Of a stretch of 64,000 nt of DNA, positions 34,728 to 46,292 are shown piece by piece; position 1 is the stretch's first letter; each line of letters begins with the position of its first letter. The position numbers and the translations under genes are program-made. The stretch covers positions 25,414,056 through 25,478,055 of the forward strand of contig OX359270.1 in the NCBI GenBank assembly GCA_947179155.2, in the 5' to 3' direction. The DNA is from Hedera helix. Lineage: Eukaryota > Streptophyta > Magnoliopsida > Apiales > Araliaceae. Below the pieces are notes generated by a model. That model was not told the origin of the DNA. It searched no databases and saw only the letters and a program-made list of their open reading frames with translations.

Positions 34728-34860
34728 CGAGATGGAGCGTAAAACGTACTTACTCATAAACATATGTGAAGCGAGATGGAGCGTAAAACGCACTTGTTGG
34801 AAAAAAAAAAAAAAAAAAAAAAAACAAGGGAAAGTGAGATGGAGCGTAAAATGCACTCTC
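34728..34860 (+). repeat. Hairpin triplet in element G
   Basis: Three GCGAGATGGAGCGTAAAACG-type units, interrupted by an A24 run at 34800-34823, correspond to the triplet in element E at 27975-28100. Confidence 0.7.
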
Positions 34861-35309
34861 TAAAGAAAAATAAGAAAGAAAAATAATATTCCTAGGGTAA
34901 TTAATGCATGGTTAAAACCATTTTGATCCTCTAAGTTATATTTGTCTGTATTAACTTTGGGTATGTGAAAAATAAGTAAATAACGTTTTGTTTTGTATTT
35001 TTGATATCTTCTATGTGGCATTTAATTTTATGAGCGGATCTAATTTTTTTTCGCTAGTTTGACACAACTGGATTCACACACACACGAAGTGTTATGAATA
35101 AAGTAAGACTAATAAATAAGTTAAGATTTGGATTTTGCGTTATTTTGAAGTTTTCTTAGAGTTATCATTTAAATGAATCTTTGAGGCCAATTATTGACAT
35201 TAATATTGATTTATTGCTTGGATTGTTAGGTTGTTAGTGTTATAGTTATAGTTTTTTTTTTTTTTTTTTTTTGCTTGAAGAGAAACAAAGTTTTAAGTTT
35301 AGGGTTATT

Positions 35310-36862
35310 TGATAAGTAGATTTGATACCTATATATTAATTATCTTTTAACTTGATAATTTGTGAGTTTTTAAGTATTTTTTGTTATTTTATATTATTTT
35401 AATTATTTTTAATTTTATTTTACAGGATAAATAAATGAATGGCAAAACTATAAATAATGAGGTGGGCGCATTGCGCAGTTAAATGATGCATCAATTAGAT
35501 TGTTGAGATCAGCGCTTGGAGCGAGGCATCAGATTTTTAGCAGGTGCCACGACTTGGTCCTTTCCTTATTTTCGTCTATAATTTTTAGTTTATTTTATGC
35601 AAGGCTTCCATGTGGGTTCCACCATGCCTCTCTCTTGTTCCTTTATCAAATTTTGACAACTTCTTTTTTGCAATTTGTGGATCTCGTGATTAAATAAAAG
35701 GATGGAAATTAAAGAGTCATAAGTTGTTTTGGAAGAGAAGGTAGAACACAGGATTAAGTTGAGGGGTTGTAGCGCTGTTACACGTTGGCAAATGGTTTCT
35801 GAGTGTCCTAGTTGGTTCGTAACGTTTCTTCCCAAGCTCAGTTAGAATTAGAATTGTATTTCATTGGGGATGGGCATTAATCCAATGTAACCTATAAATA
35901 CATTATAAGAGAATTAGGATATAGAACATATATTAGGAGTAGAATAACATAGTAGAATGAAGGATTTGTCATATCCAAGAAGAATTCAAGAAGGGATTCA
36001 AGATTAAAGGTCAAGCTAGAGATTGTACTTCAAGAATAAGAATTTTATCTTTATCTTTTCTCTTTAATTTTTGAAATTCTAAGGATGATGATAATTATAT
36101 TTATGAATTTGATTTCTTCTTTAGTTATGGGTTAATTTTGAATTAAGATTACAATTGAACCCAATATGTAGTTTAAATTGAATTTCTCTTTAATTGATTG
36201 ACACCATATGAATTGTTTATCATATTTTGTGCATTCATGTATTAATTAACTGACCAGTAATTAATGGAATAATCTATATGAAATTGAGAGATGGATTATA
36301 TGTTTAGATCTGAATATAATAACATATGTTCGTGCGTTCTGCATTGGATAAAAACATGATTTGTATATAGGATAGACATATACATATATATCTTATGTAA
36401 CCATTGAGAGAATCTGGTCTTTAAATCTCATAGAAATGTAATAATTTAATTAACTAGGATGTTCCTTTCTGATTCTATTCCCATAGTGGTGGATTTAAAA
36501 GGAATTTGTTTATATGACCATCGAGAGAGGCGTATAAATACTAATAAATTCTCAAGTTAACAATTAATCGTGACCGTATAATTAAATACAAAGTTAAAAA
36601 AAATTAATAAAATACTGGGAGAAATTATAATCTTAAGTCATCTAATCTGATTTTAATCCTTATCATTAGATTAATTTAATTGTTAATTGTTAATTATATT
36701 TTATTTTATAGTTTAAATTAGTTGTTTAAATAAAATTAACTTAGTTAAGTGTTGGTAATTGATAATAATTATTAATAATTCTACGTGGGAACGATACATT
36801 GCTTGCCATTATATTACTATTTAATCATGCATACCTGCATGTAAATTCTTAGTTAAAAATAG
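35310..36862 (+). repeat. 3' LTR of element G
   Basis: It begins TGATAAGTAG after a degenerate purine tract. It resembles the LTRs of element E at both ends and in the middle (TTATGGGTTAATTTTGAATT, GAACCCAATATGTAGTTTAA). A TATA-like ACCTATAAATACATT lies at ~35889, and a GC-rich GGCGCATTGCGCAG at ~35464. The end is approximate. Confidence 0.65.
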
Positions 36863-36949
36863 AAACAACAGCGAGGAAATAATACAGCGAAGAGGGAAGA
36901 GAAATGACAAAGGAAAAAGAAATAGGGAAGGAAAAAGGGTTCAGGGCGT

Positions 36950-37205
36950 CAAATCCCAAAAAATATTCTCGACGGACATTAAAACCTCATTGATGACGAC
37001 ATTTTCGTCACTATTGACCCCATGCTGAGTAGGTCAATAGCAACGGTAAAGCCCGTTGCCTTTAACTTGGAGGCTGTCGTTGCTAATATTCCCATCGCCG
37101 CATTCCTATTCCAATACTGACGACAAACACTGATTAGCAACAAGGTGTTGTCAACCAATAGTTCTAAAAGTGTGGGGAAACCCAATAGTGACCACGGTCA
37201 ATCTC
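36950..37205. mobile_element. CACTA element subterminal region, left part
   Basis: This GC-richer stretch carries repeated short words in both orientations (GTCAATAGCAACGG, GTCGTTGCTAAT, CGTCACTATTG, TTAGCAACAAGG), a pattern typical of CACTA subterminal repeats. It continues after the solo LTR at 39964-40058. The open frame at 36979-37185 is incidental. Confidence 0.6.
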
Positions 37206-39963
37206 TATAATATCCCAAAATTGACAAACCATAAAATAAAGATTATAAATGTAAATGAAGGGATTATATATGGTTGGAAAGGGAGGGAACGTATGGACAT
37301 GTAAATGAAAATGAGAAAATAAATTATATAAGTTAAAAATTCAAATTTAGGTTCGAAAGAAAATTTTGAGAAACAGATTGCACCGTTGCATCTGGAACAT
37401 CGAATTTGGTAAATAGGAACTGTAAACACGATATGGTTTTGGGGTTGACTTTTTTTGTCAAAATCAATAATTGACTTTTTTGTCAAAGTCAACAGTTGAC
37501 TTTTATAGTTAAAAAGTCAAACTTATAGTTCAGAGATGAATTTGAAGAAACCAATGTCGTTATGACGTCGCAGACGTCGAGTTTAGTAGGAAACGACTAT
37601 AAATATGAAATTTTGAGTTTTTGAGTCAAAAAGTCAAGGGGGGGGGGGGGTTAAGTATTCATGTAAATCGAGGAAATGAAAAGGAGCTAGAAATTTCCAG
37701 CACATGGAAGGTGGGATACGGTAGGTACATGGACAAGGGAGGATAGGAAAATAAGGGGGCCAAGTGGCCACCTTCTCAAGCACAAAATTTAAACACGTGT
37801 GGGTTTTGTTGGCATAAGATATATAGAGGCATTAAATGTAGCGTGTGACTCACCTTAAGTGAGTCATCAAGGTGAGTTAATGAAGCCATGAATCATCCTA
37901 GGTGTCTCACTAATGAATTAAATGATCTAGCATGTAAGGGGGGATGATTAGGTTTGGTAGTTTTGTTGAATAATGTGTTGGCATAAGATGAGTGGGCTAG
38001 GTGTTGTATCCCTATACGTGTATAGCCTTGTGACTAGGCATAGTGACTCACTTTATGAATTAGTGAAGCATGATGACTTTTATGATGATTTACCCATGTG
38101 ATAATAAAATCTTAGTGATATTTATTAGCAAAATGACCATTTTACCCTAAACTAGCTTAGCTATAAATAGAACCCTCACCCTTCATTCATTTTCATCAAT
38201 TGACAAAGTAATATAGAGAGATACATTGTTAGTTAAGAGCAAGAAGCTTACATAATCATATAATTAATGCTCGCACTTTAAGAGGTACTCGAAATCATTC
38301 TTTCATATATTACCTTTGTTTACGATTATGTATTACAATGATATTGAGTCATAAAACATGATAGATTAAATAAGTAATACATAAGGTAACAAGTTTTAGC
38401 CATCGAAGTAAGAACTTATGAAACTAGTTTTCAATAAGCTGTTATGAGAGATGTGCAGTTTAATACTTTTGGAATTTGTTTCTCAAATCTAAAGAAAAGT
38501 TGTAGAGGAGGAAGTTACGAACGCATAAAAAGAAGAATCACTAAAAAATGCTTTGTAGATCAACGGGGAATTAAGTTTGAATCAAGTAGGGTAAGCATAA
38601 AACCTATAAAAAAAACCTAGCGTTTGTTTTCTATTGGGCAGCGCACAAGTAGAGCATCGCAGCGCTAGGCGCTTGGCTGTTGAAGGGTTGGGCTGTCCAA
38701 ACCAAGCGCCACAGTGCTAGTCTGGGGCACCGCAACTCTTAAGCAGCCCTTATGCAATTAAGTTTTTATGCAATCAAGTTTTTAACATTGTAAAAATTAA
38801 CAGAACACACTTAAGGTCTTAAACGAAGATAGTTAAAACGAATTAAAGTAATAAGTCAAAAATTGTGACTAATGATTGTGTCAATATCATAAATATTTAT
38901 AGGTTACACTAAAGACGTGAAATATTAGCATAAAAGGTAAAAGTGAATCAGGAAAGTTCTCTTATTTTGGGCAAGTTCTCCTTACCTATTCAAGTTTATT
39001 TTGAGTGAGTTCATATACTTTCATAAGTTCTCTAGCTTATGCTAGATTGTACAAGTTACTTGTTATATGTGATTGTCGGAATTATACATCTATGCACTTA
39101 TGTGTATTTTTGAACTATTCCTTAATGAACTATAATTGTTTCCTTAATTATTATGTGATTCATGAATTGTTTTATGTTGCAAGTCTATGCCACTTTGTTT
39201 CAGCTAGACATAAAAGATGTGACAAAAATTAAATTGTTGATATTATTTTATAAATGATTAAATCCAATCCAAATTTCTTTGGTGAGGATTCTAAGACAAA
39301 GACTGAGTATAAACAACTTTTATAAAGGAGATACTTATGTCAGGTAACCGACTTAACGCAATAAGCGTAAAAGGATTGTTATGCATAACAGGAGGTATGA
39401 TAGGATGATCTCCTAGAGTACCAAGGGTGTTAAACATTATGGATAGTTCACCATTGAACTTGGTATGAGTTTATGGCCTTTACGGCCATTCATTATGAAG
39501 TTGAAATAATTGTTCTTTTATTTTATATTTTTTCATGCTGTTTCAAATCAATTGTTGAAACTCTTTGAGAATTGCCCATCTAATTTTATTCTTTGTATTA
39601 TTTTATACTTGCTGAGAAAATTAGTTGCTCGCCATTGCAAATTATATTTGTAGTTAAAGCAAAAGGTATGTAAGGGTTGAATATTAAGGATAAAGGAAAG
39701 GGTAAAGCAGAAGAAGAGGACTAAAGAATAAATAAATAATATTATATTGATAACTAGTTAATGATGTATTATTTTAGCATGTTGTATTTAAATAAGATGT
39801 AAGTAAATCCTGGGGTAAATGTACTACTAAAATGATGTACTAATAATGTATAATAATTTGTATTATGTTGTTAGTTATGTGTCATGGGATGAATAGTAGC
39901 GCACCAAATCTAGAGTAGCGCACCAAATCTAGAGTAGCGAGTACTCAGATTTGGGGCATTACA
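37206..39963 (+). repeat. Long gypsy solo LTR N in the CACTA end
   Basis: It starts TATAATATCCC (mutated TGTAATATCCC) and ends TTTGGGGCATTACA. A TATA box, CTATAAATAG, is at 38161, a GC-rich block at 38635-38745, and a CTTGCTGAG/TTGCTCGCC motif near 39608 followed by acceptor-like TTTGTAG. Flanks ATCTC (left) and ACCTT (right) agree at three of five positions and may be a decayed target duplication. A 13-G run is at 37638-37650 and a 19-bp tandem repeat at 39895-39939. No internal region is present. Confidence 0.65.
39895..39939. repeat. 19-bp tandem duplication
   Basis: AGTAGCGCACCAAATCTAG occurs twice in a row, plus a 7-base partial third copy, near the end of LTR N. Confidence 0.95.
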
Positions 39964-40058
39964 ACCTTGACGGATTGTCGTCATTCATGGGTATCATTAG
40001 CGATGGAATTTATTCGTCGGCAAAGATGCCGTCACTTATGACTCACTTTCTTGTAGTG
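39964..40058. mobile_element. CACTA element terminus, right part
   Basis: The end reads ...GACTCACTTTCTTGTAGTG, the reverse complement of a CACTACAAGAAAGTGAGTC terminus. Preceding words (GACGGATTGTCGTC, AGCGATGGAATTTATTCGTC) fit CACTA subterminal repeats. The flanking TAC could be part of a 3-bp target site, but the other end is not in view. Confidence 0.75.
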
Positions 40059-40176
40059 TACTACATGGGAGACGATATTGATATTACAAAATAAATATGG
40101 TCAACCTAGGATATAGTCATATTTAGATATAGGATATGTCATGAATTGTATAAATGTCAAACTAGAGATATTCCGG
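40059..40176. other. Spacer, no gene seen
   Basis: AT-rich flank between the CACTA end and the 169-bp tandem repeat; no coding frame is recognisable. Confidence 0.5.
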
Positions 40177-40508
40177 CCAATTTATTAAACTCCATATGAT
40201 TAGCTTGTAGATAGTATTTTGACACGCTGATTGTATTTGAATACATTTTTTAGTTTTATAAGATTATATTTTATCTGATTTAATCATTTGAATTATACTT
40301 TTTTCAACTGTCAAATTGTATGACAATCATGTTCAAATATTCTTGCCAATTTATTGAACTCCATATGATTAGCTTATATATGGTATTTTTTACACGTGGA
40401 TTGTATTTGAATACTAATTTTAGTATTATAAGATTGTATTTTATTTATTTCAGTCATGTGAATTATACTTTTTTCAGCTGTCAATGACAATCATGTTCAA
40501 ATATATTA
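40177..40508. repeat. 169-bp tandem repeat, two copies
   Basis: Units begin CCAATTTATT at 40177 and 40346. Both contain CTCCATATGATTAGCTT, GATTGTATTTGAATAC and TGACAATCATGTTCAAATAT. The copies differ at many positions, so the duplication is old. Confidence 0.85.
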
Positions 40509-40859
40509 TTTTCTAGATTGGTAACAAGTTATCTCAAATTGTATGACAACCATGTAGAAATGTATTATTGTGTCGAGATTGATAACAGGTTATATAAACA
40601 TGTTATGTGGTAGCATAAATTGTAAACAGGTCATGCCAAAATAAATTCTGGTATTGCCACTACTCTTACTAGTTATAAGGAACTGGCCAAAAAAAAATTC
40701 CAAGAACTAGTTATAGGGGCTTACAATTTTTTTTTCCTGGTATCGCCGCTAAAAGGACTAGAAATATAGCATGGTAGGTTGGGTGTGCGCTGTCTAGGCG
40801 TGTTACATGGGCATTACCTAGGCTCGCTGCGATGAACTACTAGTTGAAGAACTTCCCCC
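40509..40859. other. Spacer, unclassified
   Basis: No domain is recognised. The sequence becomes less AT-rich near 40780, close to the start of the SIRE-like ORF remnant. Confidence 0.4.
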
Positions 40860-43345
40860 CATAATTTGAGCAAACATAATGGGGAAGGCAATCTTGTGCA
40901 AAGACTCTACCAAGATATTATCAGTGAGCTACAATTGCAGGTCATGATTAAAATTACATCGAAGCTCGAAGTGAACCGTGAGGCAGTTATCTAGAGATGG
41001 ATAACCAAATGGTTAATAGATGCAAAAAAAAGGAAGAAGGAAGGCAAGCCTCTACCAATGATGTTCTACGACCGATTCATCAGTGTCATACTAAGGAAGA
41101 TGCTAAAAAAATATCTGGGGGAGAATGACTAACCCCTTAATTTCAACAAGCGCATCATGACCAGGCTCTTCAAAAATTGGAAGAAGAACCCGATTGAGAT
41201 CTCTCGCTCAAAACAATCAAAAAGTGAGACGATTTTCATTGAGGTCAAGAAGTCAGTCAGGGCCTCAAAGACGAAGAGACTTGCTAATGACCGTGATGAA
41301 GATGAGTTATAAGGGTCTACTACCTTTCGCCCTACTATTGCCCTTGCCTCAACAGCTAAATCATCTGGGCTAAAAAGGAAGAAGTTGAAGGCCAAGGAGC
41401 ATGCAAAAGATCTCAGGGATACACAAGAGGCTCATTTAGCTCCAAAGAGGAATGATACGGAGAAGGAGGCCACCCTTTCTTTAAAGCCATTATGGAAGGC
41501 TAAGAGGTTAAGAAAATGACTATTTAACTTCCTCATGTATCCACTGCTGAAGCAATGGCAGATGCTGCTAAAACCTACCAGCAAAGAGCATGAAAGAAAT
41601 GGAAAAAGACTGCAGCTAAAACCGGCCTAAGCTTTGAAGAATGAAGGGTTGAGCAAGTCAAGAAGAAGGAACAAAAAAATCAAAGATTGGGAAGCAAGGC
41701 AAGCCAGCTTCCAAAACTTTGAAAGGCTTAAAGGGAGGAAGAGGAAATTGTTTACAATTGAAGAAGAAGAAGAAAAAGAAGAAGCCTCTGAAGACTCTCT
41801 TCATTTCTTCCCAAGCTTAAATGAAAATGTTTATGTGATGGCTGGGATGACTTCTATGCTGAAGGAAATAGATGTTGAAGGTGATAACTAAATTGCTAGG
41901 AAGGCTATCACGCCTAAGCTAATGAATGAAAAATGTGTGATGGCTGTGATGGTAACTTTGCTAGAGCCAAATCAAGATTAAGAAACGCCAAGGATGACAA
42001 ATATGCTCGAACCCACATAAACTGGTGTAGCTATTAAGGGGGAGCCTTTAGCAGAGGGGGATGATCCTACTAAAGGAATAATATTTAAGGGGGAGTCTCA
42101 GACTAAAGAATAGGCTAGTTTAGATCGTAGAGTGAATGAAGACATATACCATCTGCTACCAATTCTGTTTCTTCTTCAAGCCCTCTACTATAAAGATCGC
42201 AATTGAATCACACGAGGATTCTCAAGGGCTACCAACATCAACATAGTTGCCAAGCACTTCCCTTGTAGCTCAAAGTTTACAGGGAGAAAGATTAGTAATG
42301 AAAGTGAAGCTGATCTCTTGGTTGTCACCTTCCAGAAGTATATTTATATTGACCCTTCCCTCATAACCAAAACCACCATATCCTCACCCAACATATTTCA
42401 ACCCCTGGTCATACAATCCCAAAACTCTATGATTGAACCAAATGTAAATACCTAACCTATACACTCACCAATTCACTAGTTGATCATAAAGCAACCCAGC
42501 TCTTCGATTGTAGAGTGTCTTAACCCTAAGCCAAACACTTGTACAGATATACATTCTACTTCTTAAACCTTTACAAATACCCATCAACCCTATACACTAA
42601 CCCAGATACCTATACACAAATTATACTACCCAGTCTTGATCTAATTTTTGAAAAGATTAATACTGGCAATATTAAAGATTTACAAACTGCTCTAAACTAA
42701 GTCCTTCAACGTGTTTCCTTTATCCCATCTAAAGCTCAGTTAGATCTAATGTTGAATGATGTGGTTATGGAATGTATTAAGGGCTTCGAAGCCACTGCAG
42801 AAGGAGTACAGAAAAGTCTTTTATACGTCGCCACGGAAATAGACAAAAATCCTCTACACATATTAGATCAGTTTGACGCTTGTATGAAGTAGGTCGTAGA
42901 GTAAGTCATAGACCATGTTCATAGAAGAAAAATAAATAAACATCAAGAGTCCATCGAGATGTTTCAAGAAATCAATGTTAAATCTATAGAATCTCTGAGA
43001 GAATTTTTTTTTTTTAGATTAATGAAAGCAGTCTCCAGCTCAAAGCATCAATCCAAAAGTCATTATAAAAGACTGATGATGCTATGACAATGGTGCACCA
43101 AGAGCGTCTACGGGAGGATACTAATCATGAAAAACTTGAAAAGAAGGTCACCATCACTCAGAAGCAACTAAAAGCACTAGTAGAAATCATTTGGAAGCTG
43201 ACTAAAGGAGTCACAAAACTGAGTGACGCTGCCAAAAATGGGAGAAAAGCCAAGATCGTAGAATTCAATAATCACCGGCTGCCTCTCCTCCTCCAGTTAC
43301 TATGTCTTTACCTCAATCTTCTATCTAGCATATTAGATTGTTGAA
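40860..43345 (+). pseudogene. Env-position ORF of a second SIRE-like element (F)
   Basis: On the + strand the frames give KLEVNREAVI, a stop, then RWITKWLIDAKKRKKEGKPL, MFYDRFISVIL (near 41060) and NFNKRIMTRLFKNWKKNP. The latter two are homologous to the - strand ORF at 24464-23954. A lysine-rich region follows, then an acidic EEEEEKEEASED (41757-41795). After several stops, a coiled-coil-like segment at 42900-43260 carries EKLEKKVTITQKQLKALVEI. A coiled coil near the end is typical of SIRE env-like ORFs. The pol region that should precede it is absent, so the element is 5' truncated near 40860. A polypurine tract and LTR follow in the right order. Confidence 0.6.
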
Positions 43346-43820
43346 TAAAGTCACATACACTGCCAGAAGGACCCTGTAATAAATGACCAAATGTACATCA
43401 ACAGAAATCTTCAAAGAGTTCATATTGTGAAAGAAAAGCAAGGGAATCCTCCTCTCGAGCCACAAGAATCATACGCAAAAATGAGGCTGAGAGAATAGGA
43501 AACTATAAGGGAATATATGATAAGGGTTACTAAAGAGAAGAAAGACCATCCTTTGTAACCAATCGTTGAGTGCCAAGAAGCCTAGCAGAATATGAGTTTT
43601 TACAGTTTTATATTTAATTGTAATACTTGTAATAAAATGTGATCAATCATTGTTGTATTCTTTTATATATTTATAAGTGTTATAAGTCATACATAAATAA
43701 AATTCATACATTCTTGTAAATAATACAACCTCTAACTGTATCTAAAATTATGTTTAATTATGTATTGTCTGCATTAGAGTTATTGATAATTGTTAAAAAT
43801 TACTTATTTTTGATATCATC
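43346..43820 (+). other. 3' non-coding region of element F
   Basis: AT-rich sequence between the ORF remnant and the polypurine tract. No gene is seen. Confidence 0.5.
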
Positions 43821-43833
43821 AAATAAGGAGAGA
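43821..43833 (+). other. Polypurine tract of element F
   Basis: AAATAAGGAGAGA precedes the LTR. The upstream context GATATCATCAAATA matches GTCATCATCAAATA of the SIRE-like element at 16171-16190 (- strand). Confidence 0.65.
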
Positions 43834-44620
43834 TTTTTAGTGCACTTTTGTTAATCTATTTGGATTTAATGATTATATGATGATATGAGCTTAATGTATA
43901 TGTGTAAACGAAAATCAAGAAATATTGTAAAGTCCTTCAAAGTTAATCAGTATAAAAGGACGTAGGGATTAAATCTATTAGGTTCATCCAGATAGTAAAG
44001 TGAGAACTTGTAATAGACTAGAAGCTCAATATTAGAGAGCTGAAGTCTTAATTGCTCTGAGATCGTAGAGTCGACTAAGCAAGTCTGGCAAAATCGTAGA
44101 GTAAAATGAAGGCATTTTAAGATCGCAGAGTGTCTGAAGGAAACACCAAGATCGTAGAGCAACTCTAGATAAAGAGTTAAAACATAGAGTCACCAAAATC
44201 ATAGAATGATATATAAGAGGGTTGGCTCAATTATCCTAGACAATCAAGATCGTAAAGTGCAACTCCTGAATTGTCAATGACCATTTTGATCGAAAGCTTT
44301 TTCAACGCACCACCACCCTAAATATCCTCGAAATGTGTTGACAGAAAAATGAAATGTCCAATTAGTCGTAATTCTAACCACTATATTTGGAAATAGCAAT
44401 ATATCACAACACGTAGATAATGGCTTGACATGGTTGGCAAATTCTGGGGACAACAGTGGTCTGTCAGTTAATATCAAAAGACTTTACAGGCAAAGACTAG
44501 CTGGAGCAATAGTAACTTCTAACAAATACTTTTCTAAGGGAAAATCTATAAATAGATTTCAGCTTCAGACTTTAAATGTATCGATCTATCAAAAAAAAAG
44601 ATATATCAAATAAGGGGATC

Positions 44621-44677
<57 letters not shown>

Positions 44678-45390
44678 AGAATAAATCGATTACAAGAGGT
44701 AAAGCAAAGCATACAAGTCTGAAACCTCAAAGCACAACCTAAAATCCAAAAGCCATTCTATGCCTTCTGAGAAATCGATCATCACTACTAAGTCTTTTGA
44801 AAAAGAGCTTAACACAACTTAGTAGCACCCCAAACATAAACAAACAAACACCAATTAGATCTTAATTATCTTTAAAAGACGAGACTTAATGACTCGTGTT
44901 ATTCTGTGAGAATCAGTTTTCTTAGAAAGGTTTTTAAGTCTGTAAGACTTATTAAGTCTTAGTGACTTATGTGATACTTAGTGGATCACAATGTGGTAAT
45001 TGGTTCAAAGAGAATCTGGTCTAAGTGACCTTATCCTTAGTAGATCATCTTTGCTCGATGGAGTGAAAAAGAAGACTAGGAGTAGTTTAGGCTCCAAACC
45101 TCTTAAAATTACTGTCTTCTTTATTGCTTTGCATAACTGTTATATCAATTGTTATATAACTATAATATTAATTGAGATTTGTTTCCACACTCTTTATCGC
45201 TAAATTCAGAGCGGAGGTCTTTAATATATCTTTGAAGGATCTTTATAAAACACAATATTCTGTTGTTCATAACTGAAATAAGTTGATTGATAAATTATTA
45301 GATAAATAATTTTAATCTTAGATTGTAATAAAAGAATCTATTCAACCCTCTCCCCCTTTTTAGATCGCTTTGTGCCCTTTAGGAATAACA
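43834..45390 (+). repeat. 3' LTR of the SIRE-like element F
   Basis: It begins TTTTTAGTGCAC after the purine tract (probably mutated TGTTAG) and ends AGATCGCTTTGTGCCC...AATAACA. This end resembles that of the reverse LTR at 14459-16168. U3 carries at least five ATCGTAGAG-like motifs between 44055 and 44260. A TATA-like CTATAAATAG lies at 44548, followed by an (AT)26 array at 44623-44675. Confidence 0.65.
44623..44675. repeat. (AT)26 microsatellite
   Basis: A perfect AT array inside the element F LTR, just downstream of its TATA-like box. Confidence 0.93.
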
Positions 45391-45616
45391 CACATCTCTA
45401 AGACCGAAAAGCAATTTTTCTCTGTCTCATCCCATAACAGTGCAAATTCAAACAAAATAGAGTAATAATGGTGGTTAACCCCGATAAATGCAACAAATGG
45501 CATGCCATACCTATTTGTCATATACCTAGTGTTAAATGTGACAACGTCTCAGAAATATTTATACATTAACCTTGATCAGACATCTATCCAAAAAATACAC
45601 GCTATACAATTGTTAT

Positions 45617-46241
45617 TGTAATATCCAGGATATTATGACGTGTAAAAAGTTTAAATAAATAAAATGTGTGTATTTTAATTATTTAAACTAGGTAGGTAAT
45701 GTGAATTGTGTAAATTAATTATGTATATATATACTTTATTGTACGGTTACTAATTTAATGAATTGTGTCAATAAAAAGGGGATTAATATTGGAAATTACT
45801 CCTAAATTAAATTAAAAGTTAACGAGAGAATTAACAATGTCAAAATTATTGATTATAGAGTAATAAATTATTATGGGGAATTTTGGAAATTATTAAGAAG
45901 AGTAACTAATTATATAAAATATATAGTAATAAATTATATATTTTATATAAGGAAATATAGTTAAATATAGAGGAATTTATAATTATATAAATTATATGAG
46001 AGTAAATATATAATTTATATAAGAGAATAAAAAAATTGTTAAGAAAAAGGTAATAATTATATAAATTATACAATATTGTATGGTATAGTTTATATAAAAT
46101 ATATGAAATAGTGAAAAAGAATAATAAATAAATATGAATAATTTTTATTTTCAATAAGATAAATTGTGTTTATGTAAAATAGAATTATTTCTATTTTTAT
46201 GAGATTTAATATTTTTGTGATTTAAATATGTGAAAGAAAAT

Positions 46242-46292
<51 letters not shown>

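Larger units (their letters stand above)
33424..36862 (+). mobile_element. Non-autonomous Athila-like retrotransposon G, 5' truncated
   Basis: The internal region (33424-35309) matches element E in order: a charged gag-like remnant (33430-33650), a KDEVKFG segment, GGGAGGGAACC, TTCACTGTAAACCCTCACGAG at ~34220, the hairpin triplet and a purine tract. The 3' LTR follows. The 5' LTR and primer site are missing. No pol domain is visible. Confidence 0.7.

Noticed and set aside
45906..46154. Ile/Tyr/Leu-rich frame on the - strand in LTR B
   Set aside because: It arises from ATTATATAAATTATA-type repeats; the same DNA in LTR A has no frame.
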